From positions 62,001 to 126,000 of the forward strand of contig NZ_QAOU01000001.1 in NCBI RefSeq assembly GCF_003050965.1: a DNA stretch of 64,000 bases. Direction: 5' to 3'. Made by a program: the position numbers and the translations under genes. Positions 19,816 through 28,850 of the stretch are shown here, in pieces; position 1 is the stretch's first letter, and every line of letters starts with the position of its first letter. The DNA is from Nitrosospira sp. Nsp2 (GTDB lineage Bacteria; Pseudomonadota; Gammaproteobacteria; Burkholderiales; Nitrosomonadaceae). The notes below the pieces were generated by a model. It was not told the DNA's origin. It did not search any database and saw nothing but the letters and a program-made list of their open reading frames with translations.

Positions 19816-19847
19816 AAAAATAAAAAGCCCGGCTTCCAGCGGGTTTC
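19816..19847 (-). terminator. Probable Rho-independent terminator
   Basis: On the minus strand, AACCCGCTGG / GCCGGGCTT pairs to a GC-rich hairpin followed by TTTTTATTTTT. It lies about 110 bases downstream of the small minus-strand gene ending at 19959 and before the hydrolase gene. It therefore insulates the hydrolase and supports the small gene being transcribed. Confidence 0.5.
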
Positions 19848-19958
19848 TGAGCGAGCAGGTCTAACGTCATAAAATATTTCTGCGGCGACCTTGCGTAGAG
19901 TATTTCAGAAATATTTGTTGAAACGGGGGAGGCGATGAACTGCCCCAACGCCACGCCA

Positions 19959-20150
19959 TCACATGCTACGCTGCCGAGAATAGCTGGATCTGCTTGAGCT
20001 ATGCCTGGAGGCCTTCAGCGAAGGTGGAGCATCCGCTTCCCAGGTGCGTCGGACTTTAGGAGCTCGTTTCTTGTTGGTGCTTTCCTCCAGCCACCTGTCA
20101 AATTCTTCTGCCTCATACCCTAATACATCAATATTTCTGAGTTTCTTCAT
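19959..20150 (-). CDS. Small basic hypothetical protein
   Basis: The 63-residue product is unknown. It starts MKKLRNIDVLGYEAEEFDRWLEEST, an amphipathic segment, and ends in a Ser/Arg-rich tail, giving a basic protein that might bind nucleic acid or be disordered. TAGGAA is correctly placed five to six bases before the ATG at 20150, and a terminator-like hairpin lies downstream. These are the only reasons for calling it. Its surroundings are non-coding. Confidence 0.4.
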   Translation of the reverse strand: MKKLRNIDVLGYEAEEFDRWLEESTNKKRAPKVRRTWEADAPPSLKASRHSSSRSSYSRQRSM

Positions 20151-21150
20151 CGAACGTTCCTATTGAGAAAGAGTTGTCAAAAATACGGACTGCATTATTA
20201 AAGGGAATGCAGAGGGGTGCCAGCCCGGATCAAGACGTAATGTTGGCGTCTGAATGAGTACCACGACCGCAATATATAATCTCAGTACGGGCAAGATATG
20301 TGCGGTCCCCAACTTATGAAGAGGAGTTTTTCCACATTGACGATGCGGCTCCAGGTAGGGCACATCATCCCTTCCCCCCACGAATATCAGTGAGCGTGCC
20401 ACTGTGCGAAAGCCTCTAACCATGGCGCGCACACCCATGTACTGAAGGGCACCATGACATTGGGCGGCAAACAAGATCTCGGAGGGTACTGTGATCCGGT
20501 GGCTCCACTGCCGGGCTTGCAACAGTGGGTGAGGTTGACGTTCAGCTGGTCTATCGTTAGACTGAGGCACCTATCCGGCGACTACGGCCGGTCCAATGCC
20601 ATTTTTGCTGCGGTCCACATCGAAATTATTCTGCATGACAGCAGAGAATATCATCCCCCAGCCGTTAACAACCTCTCTACGGCGTCGAAGGAGTCATGAA
20701 ACGCAGTTCACTTGGGTCGAAGATCTGGCGCTGCACGGCCCACCGTTCATTTCGCAGGCCACATACCGGCATGCCGAGGGGCCGGTTATAATGATAAGAA
20801 CTAAAGGCGTGGACGGAATTGCGGAACTCACTTCCCTCATTGCAATCAAATTCCAGGATAAGTCGCTTCCCCCTTGATGCTCGTCCAACGACCTTCTAGT
20901 TTACTAGTTCGCGTTTTGACAGACAGCTCGTCCTGAAACGCTTGAGTAGATCCTTACACCTTTAACAAACTTCTATTCGTTCGCTCTATGCCAGCTCTTC
21001 GAATCGGCATGGCCAAGCCATTGTTCCATACGCGTCAATTCCGCAGTACACGTCCAATAAACGCAGTACACCTCGACTATGTTGAGGTGGCGTTTCAGGT
21101 GTTAAACTTCTCGTTTAATCTTTATTAGATAACTCGCATCGAGGTTGAAC
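20151..21150. other. One-kilobase gene-poor region upstream of ovoA
   Basis: No gene is supported here. Overlapping open frames of 80-136 codons on both strands lack ribosome binding sites and recognisable motifs, and may be remnants of decayed genes. The last 150 bases probably hold the ovoA promoter and a repeat pair (listed separately). No tRNA or IS end was seen. Confidence 0.4.
21042..21091. promoter_or_regulatory. Operator-like repeats before ovoA
   Basis: The decamer CGCAGTACAC occurs at 21042-21051 and again at 21062-21071. This is a 20-base period, or two helical turns, as expected for tandem regulator sites. The second copy runs into an inverted repeat (CACCTC ... GAGGTG, about 21069-21090). 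The position, 60-110 bases before the ovoA start, suits regulation of ovothiol synthesis. No known regulator consensus is recognised. Confidence 0.35.
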
Positions 21151-23346
21151 ATGAATTTGAATGATGCACGAAAAGTTATGCTGCGGCCTGAGTCAGCCTC
21201 TTCGGCAAACTCGGCAAACCCGACGTTGAGGGTGCTGCCGGAACAGCTTTTCCCGAGAACCCCCATCCTCACCAGCGGCGATGTCGCCGCGAAGCGGGAG
21301 GAGATACGGCATTATTTCCATGCCACGCTCGATCGCTACGAGCAACTCTTCGAAACATTACAGGGCGATGAGGCCTATTTCAAAAAACCGATTTCGTTGC
21401 GCCATCCGTTGATCTTCTACCTGGGTCACACCTCGACTTTTTTCACCAACAAACTGGTGCTTGCGGGGCTAATGACGGAGCGTATCAATCCCAGGATGGA
21501 ATCAATGTTTGCGGTGGGCGTCGATGAAATGAGCTGGGATGATCTGAATACCACTCACTACGATTGGCCGTCCGTTGACGAGGTACGCGCTTACCGGGGT
21601 ACGGTGCGTCGCATCGTCGACAAACTGATTACGGATACACCACTTACCCTACCCATCGGCTGGGATAGTCCGTGGTGGACGATCCTGATGGGTATCGAAC
21701 ATGAGCGGATCCATCTGGAGACGTCATCCGTGCTGATCCGGCAGCATGCGCTTGAGTACGTGCGACGCCATTCCGCATGGGAACCGTATAAAAAATCCGG
21801 ACAGGCGCCCGAAAATCAATTGATCGATATCCCGGAAGGTATTGTGCGGCTGGGTAAAATGAAGACCGATCCGGCGTACGGATGGGACAATGAGTATGGC
21901 AAACATATAGCGGAAGTTGCTGCCTTCCAGGCGGGCAAGTACCTCGTGAGTAACGGGGAATTTCTTGCTTTTGTTCAGGCAGGCGGTTACAGCGATGAAA
22001 ATTTCTGGGAAGAGGAGGGCCACGCGTGGCGATGTCATACTCGCGCAGAACATCCCACCTTCTGGATCAGGCACGGCTCGGGCTGGAATCTGCGCTTGAT
22101 GACCATGGAAATACCCATGCCCTGGGATTGGCCGGTGGAAGTGAATTACCACGAAGCCAAAGCCTTCTGCAACTGGAAAGCGGCAACCAGCGGCCAAACC
22201 TACAGATTGCCGACGGAAGATGAATGGTACCGGCTATATGATATGGCTGGGTTGTCGGAGGTCCCGCATACGGAGCCCGCTCGCGCCAACATCCATCTTG
22301 ACCACTGGGCCTCCAGTTGCCCCGTGAACGAATTTGCCCATGGAGAGTTCTACGATGTGGTCGGTAACGTCTGGCAATGGACGGAGACCCCGATCTATCC
22401 CTTTGAAGGTTTCGATATTCATCCCCATTATGACGATTTCACGACGCCAACCTTCGATGGCCGACATAATATGATCAAAGGCGGTTCGTGGATGTCATGT
22501 GGCAATGAATCCCTGAACAGCGCCCGCTATGCATTCCGTCGACATTTTTTTCAGCACGCGGGATTTCGTTACGTGATTGCGGAGGCGCCAGCTGTGCAGC
22601 AGGGATCTCACTACGAAACCGACAAGCTTTTGTCTGAATACGCCGAATTCCATTATGGCGACAGTTACTTTGGCGTCCCGAACTTCCCGAAGGCGCTGGC
22701 GGAACTCGCTATTGCCGCCATCAAAGATAAACCAGCGTACAGGGCGCTCGATCTCGGCTGCGCGTCGGGACGTGCGACTTTTGAATTGGCCCGTCATTTT
22801 GACGATGTTACAGGGATAGATTTCTCCGCACGTTTCATCGGACAGGGTGTCCAGCTTGCTCAGCAGGGTGCGCTGCGCTATACCCTCGCGGATGAGGGCG
22901 ATCTTGTTTTTTACCGGGAGCGGACGCTTGCGGGGCTTGGGCTGGGTGACGTGAAGCATAAGGTGGCGTTTTACCAAGGCGACGCCTGTAATCTCAAGCC
23001 CCTGTTTAGCGGATACGACCTCATCCTTGCTGCGAATCTGATTGATCGCCTTTATGACCCGGCCAAGCTCCTGAGGAATATACACATGCGTCTCAATCCT
23101 GGGGGTCTGTTAATGATTGCTTCGCCCTATACCTGGCTGGAGGAACATACCAAGCGGGAAGCATGGATTGGCGGCTTCAAGCGGGATGGCGAAAGCTTCG
23201 GTACCCTCGACGGGTTGAAAGAAATGCTCGGCGCCAATTTCAGACTCATTCAAGGGCCGCAGGAGGTGCCATTTGTGATCCGCGAAACTCGGCGCAAATT
23301 TCAGCATACACTCTCCGAAGTGACGATCTGGGAGCGGATTGCTTGA
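21151..23346 (+). CDS. ovoA: 5-histidylcysteine sulfoxide synthase / mercaptohistidine methyltransferase (OvoA)
   Basis: OvoA is a non-haem iron enzyme that joins cysteine to C5 of histidine with oxygen, giving 5-histidylcysteine sulfoxide; its fused methyltransferase later methylates the imidazole to form ovothiol A. The 731-residue protein has an N-terminal DinB-like domain with the three-histidine iron site (His93 in LGHTS, His184 and His188 in EHERIHLE). A formylglycine-generating-enzyme-like domain follows (about residues 225-480; TYRLPTEDEWYRLY, VVGNVWQWTET, GGSWMSCGNES). The last part is a class I SAM methyltransferase (ALDLGCASGRATFEL from residue 532). This three-domain layout distinguishes OvoA from EgtB. 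The ATG at 21151 follows GAGG by six bases. The stop overlaps the start of the next gene. Confidence 0.94.
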   Translation: MNLNDARKVMLRPESASSANSANPTLRVLPEQLFPRTPILTSGDVAAKREEIRHYFHATLDRYEQLFETLQGDEAYFKKPISLRHPLIFYLGHTSTFFTNKLVLAGLMTERINPRMESMFAVGVDEMSWDDLNTTHYDWPSVDEVRAYRGTVRRIVDKLITDTPLTLPIGWDSPWWTILMGIEHERIHLETSSVLIRQHALEYVRRHSAWEPYKKSGQAPENQLIDIPEGIVRLGKMKTDPAYGWDNEYGKHIAEVAAFQAGKYLVSNGEFLAFVQAGGYSDENFWEEEGHAWRCHTRAEHPTFWIRHGSGWNLRLMTMEIPMPWDWPVEVNYHEAKAFCNWKAATSGQTYRLPTEDEWYRLYDMAGLSEVPHTEPARANIHLDHWASSCPVNEFAHGEFYDVVGNVWQWTETPIYPFEGFDIHPHYDDFTTPTFDGRHNMIKGGSWMSCGNESLNSARYAFRRHFFQHAGFRYVIAEAPAVQQGSHYETDKLLSEYAEFHYGDSYFGVPNFPKALAELAIAAIKDKPAYRALDLGCASGRATFELARHFDDVTGIDFSARFIGQGVQLAQQGALRYTLADEGDLVFYRERTLAGLGLGDVKHKVAFYQGDACNLKPLFSGYDLILAANLIDRLYDPAKLLRNIHMRLNPGGLLMIASPYTWLEEHTKREAWIGGFKRDGESFGTLDGLKEMLGANFRLIQGPQEVPFVIRETRRKFQHTLSEVTIWERIA

Positions 23347-24545
23347 GCCTAGGCCCTGTTTCGGGCTACGACTTTGACAGCGAGATCGATCGCGGTGGTA
23401 CCGCCAGTCTGAAGTATGACGGGCGTACGAAAATGTTTGGCAGGGAGGACGTCATACCCCTGTGGGTAGCTGATATGGATTTCGCGGCACCTCCTGCCGT
23501 CACCCGGGCACTTTCGCATCGCGCCGCCCATCCTGTTTACGGTTACACGCTTTTTCCGGATAGCCTGTACCAATCCCTGATAGAGTGGTTATGGCGCCGT
23601 CATGGCTGGGAGGTGCACCGCGACTGGATCATGATGTGTCCTGGCGTCGTGCCGTCGTTGCATGCTTCTGTCATGGCATTTGCCGAACCGGGCGAGCAGG
23701 TCATCGTGCAGCCGCCTGTCTATTTTCCCTTTTTCTCGGCCGTCACGAGTACCGGCAGACAACTTGCACATAGCCCGTTGCGTCTCGGAGACAGCCGTTA
23801 TGAGGTCGATTTCGATCAACTGGAGCAACGTGCGGCGACGGCCCGCCTGTTATTGCTATGTTCTCCGCATAACCCCGTCGGCAGGGTATGGAGCAAGCCG
23901 GAACTGCAACACATCCTGCGAATTGCGGAGAAACACGATCTTGTCATTTTTTCGGATGACATTCACGCGGATCTGGTTTATCCCGGCAACAGGCATCACA
24001 TGCTTGCGGCTCTGTCAGAAGGTTCGGCCCGGATCGTCACAGCTGTTGCCCCCAGTAAGACGTTCAATATTCCCGGTCTGAATCTTTCTGCGCTCATCGT
24101 GCCTGATGCGGACTCCCGGATAGCGCTCGCTCGGGTACTCGATATGATGCACATCAGCGCATCCAATCCCTTCAGCATCGCCGCTTTCGAGGCAGCTTAC
24201 CTGGACGGTGGCGCGTGGTTGGATGCGCTAGTGGTTTATCTTCGGGAAACGCGTGATTTTGTTGCCGGATATCTCGCGGCGGACGTGCCGGAAATCCGGC
24301 TTCTCGAACCCGAGGGTACCTATCTGCTGTGGCTGGATTGCCGTGCGCTAAAAGTCGACCTGGGTATGGATGATGCACAGCTCCGGCGCTTCTTCGTACA
24401 GGAAGCTGGCGTGGGCATGAGCCCCGGCACACTGTTTGGCGATACGGGCACCGGTTTTATGCGGATGAATATAGGCGCTCCGCGCCATGTCATCCGGACC
24501 GCTCTGGAAAAAATTAGGAAAGCGCGAGATAAGGCAAAACCATGA
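23343..24545 (+). CDS. ovoB: PLP-dependent C-S lyase, MalY/PatB type (OvoB-like)
   Basis: This aminotransferase-fold enzyme most likely cleaves the sulfoxide made by OvoA to release 5-thiohistidine, the step between its two reactions. The 400-residue protein has the MalY/PatB features IPLWVADMDFAAPPAV, YGYTLFPDSLYQSLIEWLWRRHGW, LLLCSPHNPVGRVW, SDDIHADLVYPG and the PLP lysine Lys239 in APSKTFNIPGLN. No ATG fits; a TTG at 23343 overlaps the ovoA stop (TTGA) and has GGGAG seven bases upstream, so translation is coupled. The OvoB role is inferred from adjacency and family; a housekeeping cystathionine beta-lyase activity cannot be excluded. Confidence 0.88.
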   Translation: MSLGPVSGYDFDSEIDRGGTASLKYDGRTKMFGREDVIPLWVADMDFAAPPAVTRALSHRAAHPVYGYTLFPDSLYQSLIEWLWRRHGWEVHRDWIMMCPGVVPSLHASVMAFAEPGEQVIVQPPVYFPFFSAVTSTGRQLAHSPLRLGDSRYEVDFDQLEQRAATARLLLLCSPHNPVGRVWSKPELQHILRIAEKHDLVIFSDDIHADLVYPGNRHHMLAALSEGSARIVTAVAPSKTFNIPGLNLSALIVPDADSRIALARVLDMMHISASNPFSIAAFEAAYLDGGAWLDALVVYLRETRDFVAGYLAADVPEIRLLEPEGTYLLWLDCRALKVDLGMDDAQLRRFFVQEAGVGMSPGTLFGDTGTGFMRMNIGAPRHVIRTALEKIRKARDKAKP

Positions 24546-25530
24546 ATCGGCTCCGGGTAGAAGTTTCCAAATATGTCCCCCACTCCAAAATGAACCTGTC
24601 CACGGGTTCCTCCGCATTATAAGTGCACCGATAAATTCCCGTAGCGGCTGGGTTGCTGTTTTCCTTACCATATGCATCTGGACGGGTTTTATTCTTGTTT
24701 CCCGTCATGGTGGCACGGGGGCACTCACCAGTTGGGATATCGTGTCCCTTCGTTTTGGCGCGGGTGCGCTGATTGCCGCCCTTTGTCTGCCGTATGTCAG
24801 GCTGCCACCCCTCCGGGTGATTGCGCTGTTTTCGTTGTATGGGGGCATTGGCTATGCGAGCGTCGTATATGCCGCTTTCCGCATGGGTCCCGCGGCGCAC
24901 GCTTCTGTGCTGCTGCCCGGCGCATTGCCTTTTCTGACGGCGATAATTGCCTGGCTGTGGTTAGGCGAAAAACCGATGCCGCGTCGCGCCGTCGCGCTGG
25001 TTATCGTCCTCGCGGGTATCATGCTGACTACTGCCGATTCGTTTTCACGCGGTCCGCAACTCACCAGCACGCTGATTTTGGGCGATCTGCTTTTTCTCTG
25101 TGGCTCATCATTGTGGGCGGTATTTACGCTGTTGCTTGGCCGTTATGCGGTGACGCCCCTTGCCGCAACGGTGTCAACCACCCTGGGTAGCGCCTTGCTT
25201 TACCTGCCGCTGTGGTGGTTGTTCCTGCCCAGCAACATCGATCAGGCGCCGGTCAGCGAAATAGCCACTCAAGCGTTATACCAGGGTGTGCTGGTCGTGT
25301 TTGTCGCCATGCTGCTCTATACCTTCGCGGTGCGCTGTCTGGGAACCCAGACAGTCGCCTTGCTGATGGCCTTTGTGCCGGTTCTCTCTGCCCTTGCCGC
25401 CGTGCCTCTTCTAGGCGAGGCATTGTCCATGACCACATTGGCAGGATTGGGAGCAGTAACCGCAGGCGCAGTGCTGGGTGCGCGGCAGCATCAGTCACTA
25501 CGACCGCCAGGTGAGTGCAAGGTAACATAA
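24487..25530 (+). CDS. EamA/DMT-superfamily permease
   Basis: This inner membrane protein has about ten hydrophobic helices in two EamA repeats, typical of drug/metabolite transporters (RhaT/YdcZ class). Repeat one contains FGAGALIAALCLPYVRL and the helix PGALPFLTAIIAWLWLGEKP. Repeat two contains VALLMAFVPVLSALAAVPLLGEALS. The start is uncertain: ATG 24487 lies inside the lyase gene (59-base overlap), and the first 45 residues look non-conserved before the first helix (WVAVFLTICIWTGFIL). No other usual start codon exists in frame before that helix. Cotranscription with ovoAB suggests it moves ovothiol or a precursor, which is only an inference. 347 residues as called. Confidence 0.82.
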   Translation: MSSGPLWKKLGKREIRQNHESAPGRSFQICPPLQNEPVHGFLRIISAPINSRSGWVAVFLTICIWTGFILVSRHGGTGALTSWDIVSLRFGAGALIAALCLPYVRLPPLRVIALFSLYGGIGYASVVYAAFRMGPAAHASVLLPGALPFLTAIIAWLWLGEKPMPRRAVALVIVLAGIMLTTADSFSRGPQLTSTLILGDLLFLCGSSLWAVFTLLLGRYAVTPLAATVSTTLGSALLYLPLWWLFLPSNIDQAPVSEIATQALYQGVLVVFVAMLLYTFAVRCLGTQTVALLMAFVPVLSALAAVPLLGEALSMTTLAGLGAVTAGAVLGARQHQSLRPPGECKVT

Positions 25531-25613
25531 CACCACCGATGAGGTGAGAATGTCTGGCCGACGTTCGCGCCATTTCCAATCGCGCCAGCCCTGATTCGCT
25601 CTACGCGCAAAAG

Positions 25614-27953
25614 ATGACCAAACTCAATCCTTCTCTGCCGGCGGGCGCCCCCCCCAACATTTCCTTCTCGGTTTTGCCAGTGGCGTGGGCGGCGCAGGTT
25701 GAGCCCCGACTGTCCCCGGAAGAGAAGGTGCTGGCCTGGCTGGAAACCGATCTTGATGCACAGTTAGATTTCTCATCCGGGCTGGTAATAGTTACCAATA
25801 AACGATTATTAGCCAAAACCGGAAGTGATGCCAACTGGCAGGACTGGCCGTACCGGCGAGGACTGAGGCTGGGGCGCCACGATCATTCGGGGGTGGGCAG
25901 GCTTGAGCTTATTGATGAGGAATCGCTGCTTACGCGCTGGCGCTACACACTGGGACAAGATAGTGCAGCGCGGCGTCTTGTTGAACATTTTGCCCAGCAA
26001 CTCAACTTCCAGCTTACCGGCGAACTTCCCCACGCGGACGCCGAGGCTGAGGCCGTGTGTCCCCGTTGCCGCGCGGTGCTTGACACGCCGTTGCCGCCGG
26101 GTCAAGAGGAATGCGCCACCTGCCGCGGTCAAAGCGTCATCCCACCTTCCACGTGGACGCTGTTCCGTTTGTGGCGTTTCGCGAAACCTTATAGATGGCA
26201 ACTGCTCGCGGGTTTTATGCTGACGCTTGGCAGTACGGCGGCTGCGCTGGTGCCGCCCTACATGACGATGCCGCTGATGGATAACGTACTGATTCCCTAT
26301 CAGAACGGCAAGCCGATCGACGTAAATCTGGTGACATTTTACCTTACCGGGCTGCTTGGCGCCGCAGTGCTGGCGTGGGTGCTCGGCTGGGCCCGGACTT
26401 ATATGCTGGCGCGGATCTCGGAACGTATCGGGGCCGACCTTCGTAGTGCCACCTATGAACATCTCCTCAAACTCTCGCACGCATATTTCGGTGGAAAACG
26501 CACCGGTGACCTGATGGCGCGTATCGGGTCGGAAACCGACCGTCTCAATGTTTTCCTGTCGCTTCACCTGCTTGATTTCGCCACTGACGTTCTAATGATC
26601 GGCATGACGGTGATTATTCTGGTGTCGATCAACCCGATGCTTGCGCTGGTCACGTTGGCCCCGCTGCCGATCATTGCTTGGTTAATTCATATGGTCCGCG
26701 ACCGATTGCGCACGGGGTTTGAGAAAGTTGACCGGGTCTGGGCCGAAGTCACCAGCGTGCTGGCCGATACCATTCCCGGCGTACGCGTTGTCAAGGCATT
26801 TGCGCAGGAGAAGCGCGAGGCAGCGCGTTTCCGTGCGGCTAACGACCGCAATCTGGAAGTCAACGACCGGGTCAACAAGGTCTGGTCATTATTTACGCCC
26901 ACGGTTACGTTGCTTACCGAGATCGGGTTGCTGGTGGTATGGATATTTGGTATCTGGTTGGTTTCGAAAGATGAAATCACGGTGGGAGTACTCACCGCCT
27001 TTCTTACCTATATCAGCCGTTTCTATCTGCGGCTGGATTCAATGAGCCGCATTGTCTCGTTTACGCAGAAAGCGGCGGCGGGCACCAAACGCATCTTTGA
27101 GATTCTCGATCACGTTTCCAGCGTCCCCGAGCCTGCCCATCCCGGGCATCTGTCCGCCGTCGCCGGCCGTATCGAGTTATCCGGCGTCGGTTTTCGCTAC
27201 GGCACCCGCAGCGTGATTCGAAACATCAGCCTGGTCGTTGAACCGGGCGAAATGATCGGCCTTGTCGGGCATAGCGGTTCCGGAAAAAGCACGCTCGTGA
27301 ATCTGATCTGCCGCTTTTACGACGTTACCGAAGGCGCGATTCTGCTGGACGGAGTAGACATCCGCGCACTGCTGGTCGCGGAATATCGTAAGAATATCGG
27401 TCTCGTGCTTCAGGAGCCTTTCCTGTTTTTCGGAACGATCGCGGAAAATATTGCTTACGGTAAACCAGACGCGAGCCGCGAGGAGATCGTTGCCGCGGCG
27501 CGCGCTGCTCATGCCCATGAGTTCATCCTGCGCCTGCCCCACGGCTACGACTCCCTGGTCGGCGAGCGAGGTCAGGCGCTCTCGGGAGGTGAGCGGCAGC
27601 GGATCTCCATTGCCCGTGCCCTGCTGATCGACCCCCCCATCCTGATTCTCGACGAAGCCACGTCATCGGTTGATACGACCACTGAGAAGGAAATTCAGAA
27701 GGCGCTGGAAAACCTGGTACGCGGCCGTACGACAATCGCTATCGCCCATCGTCTTTCCACGCTGCAGCATGCGCATCGGCTGGTCGTGTTGGACCGCGGC
27801 AGCGTCGTGGAGATCGGCAATCACGATACGCTAATGGAACGGGAAGGGCACTATTACCGTCTTTATCAGGCGCAGGCACGCAACATCGACACCGAGGATA
27901 ATTTGCGTGGGCCCAGCATGGATCCCAAGCACAGGACAGCCGCCAATGAGTGA
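25614..27953 (+). CDS. Cyanophycin-locus ABC transporter, fused permease-ATPase with zinc ribbon
   Basis: This is a half-size exporter-type ABC protein of 779 residues. Residues 1-140 form a PH-like/beta-rich region, followed by a zinc ribbon (Cys149-x2-Cys152 and Cys167-x2-Cys170). An ABC type-1 six-helix membrane domain spans about 190-500. The nucleotide-binding domain has Walker A GHSGSGKST (552-560), signature LSGGERQRISIARAL and Walker B ILILDEATSSVD. The soluble N-terminus plus zinc ribbon is unusual for exporters and characterises the family linked to DUF1854 and cyanophycin genes. Substrate is unknown; a homodimer is expected. The end overlaps the DUF1854 gene by eight bases. Confidence 0.92.
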   Translation: MTKLNPSLPAGAPPNISFSVLPVAWAAQVEPRLSPEEKVLAWLETDLDAQLDFSSGLVIVTNKRLLAKTGSDANWQDWPYRRGLRLGRHDHSGVGRLELIDEESLLTRWRYTLGQDSAARRLVEHFAQQLNFQLTGELPHADAEAEAVCPRCRAVLDTPLPPGQEECATCRGQSVIPPSTWTLFRLWRFAKPYRWQLLAGFMLTLGSTAAALVPPYMTMPLMDNVLIPYQNGKPIDVNLVTFYLTGLLGAAVLAWVLGWARTYMLARISERIGADLRSATYEHLLKLSHAYFGGKRTGDLMARIGSETDRLNVFLSLHLLDFATDVLMIGMTVIILVSINPMLALVTLAPLPIIAWLIHMVRDRLRTGFEKVDRVWAEVTSVLADTIPGVRVVKAFAQEKREAARFRAANDRNLEVNDRVNKVWSLFTPTVTLLTEIGLLVVWIFGIWLVSKDEITVGVLTAFLTYISRFYLRLDSMSRIVSFTQKAAAGTKRIFEILDHVSSVPEPAHPGHLSAVAGRIELSGVGFRYGTRSVIRNISLVVEPGEMIGLVGHSGSGKSTLVNLICRFYDVTEGAILLDGVDIRALLVAEYRKNIGLVLQEPFLFFGTIAENIAYGKPDASREEIVAAARAAHAHEFILRLPHGYDSLVGERGQALSGGERQRISIARALLIDPPILILDEATSSVDTTTEKEIQKALENLVRGRTTIAIAHRLSTLQHAHRLVVLDRGSVVEIGNHDTLMEREGHYYRLYQAQARNIDTEDNLRGPSMDPKHRTAANE

Positions 27954-28419
27954 CAACGCATCTTACCAATTGAGCCGTAACCTTTTCGGACGACTGGTGC
28001 TCACGGAGGCAAATGGCGCCGCTCGGGAAGGGGTCGTCCCGATACGCGCATTTCCAATCACTGCGCCGGACAGAGCCATCGCCCTCATCGATCAGCATGG
28101 CCAGGAACTGGCCTGGATCGAACAGCTGAGCGATTTACCCGAGGCGTTACGTGAAATTGTGGAAGCGGAACTGGCCGCCCGCGAATTCATTCCCGAAATC
28201 CGGCGCATTCGCGACGTCTCGGGTTTCGCCACTCCCAGCGCATGGAGCGTGGAAACGGATCGGGGCAATACGTCCTTCATCCTTAAAGGTGAAGAAGATA
28301 TCCGCCGCCTGGCCCCGCCGTCTCTACTAATTGCCGACAGCCACGGGGTTCAGTTCCTGATCCGCGACCGTTTCGCCCTAGATTCTCACAGCCGCAAGAT
28401 TCTGGACCGTTTTCTATAA
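27946..28419 (+). CDS. DUF1854 protein of the cyanophycin locus
   Basis: This 157-residue cytoplasmic protein of unknown function occurs regularly beside cyanophycin synthetases and the ABC transporter upstream. Family segments visible are VPIRAFPITAPDRAIALIDQHGQELAWI, LREIVEAELAAREFIPEIRRI and the C-terminal LLIADSHGVQFLIRDRFALD. The ATG at 27946 lies within the end of the ABC gene (8-base overlap), implying coupled translation and probably a physical or functional pair with the transporter. No catalytic motif is apparent. Confidence 0.9.
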   Translation: MSDNASYQLSRNLFGRLVLTEANGAAREGVVPIRAFPITAPDRAIALIDQHGQELAWIEQLSDLPEALREIVEAELAAREFIPEIRRIRDVSGFATPSAWSVETDRGNTSFILKGEEDIRRLAPPSLLIADSHGVQFLIRDRFALDSHSRKILDRFL

Positions 28420-28850
28420 ACCCGCCGGAAAGCCGGATCAGCTGTTGGACAAGAAGAAGGGGATAAACCTTTGCCGGCTCAGGCGCTGCCTTTGCCCGTT
28501 ACCATGCCTGCGTATTAACCAAACCAGTGCTCGACGAACGAAATCCCTGCAAACCGCTGTCGTTGCGAGGAGACAGAAATATTCATTATGCTTCAACGGG
28601 TTCACATCAATTTCACAAACCTTTGTCCAGAAACAGCGACATGTTCCAACGCGGGTTCTGTTGAACCAATGGAACAAGCGATTGGTTTTACAGGAATATT
28701 AAATATGGCACGGGAAATGCTTAATTCTTCGCCGTTATGCTGACTCCGTGCTGCGGAACTATTTCCCTTAAAAAATTAAACGTGCACAGCTGTAAACCGT
28801 TTCCAGCGCACCGCGTTAGTTTAACGTTGATTCACTCCGTGTAAAACTCT
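28420..28850. other. Intergenic leader of the cphA' - cphA operon
   Basis: The 430 bases between the DUF1854 gene and cphA' hold no supported gene. A sigma-54-type promoter lies in the second half (listed separately). This gap suggests that the synthetases are transcribed apart from the ABC/DUF1854 pair. Confidence 0.5.
28706..28722 (+). promoter_or_regulatory. Sigma-54 (RpoN)-type promoter before cphA'
   Basis: TGGCACGGGAAATGCTT matches the RpoN consensus TGGCACG-N4-TTGCW at all but one position, and the GG and GC dinucleotides have the obligatory 10-base spacing. Transcription would start near 28732, leaving a leader of roughly 120 bases. Control by NtrC or a similar activator would fit a nitrogen-storage polymer. 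No enhancer site was identified. Confidence 0.6.

Noticed and set aside
20160-20570. Minus-strand 136-codon frame upstream of ovoA
   Set aside because: There is no ribosome binding site, and overlapping frames on the other strand are equally open; at best it is a decayed gene.
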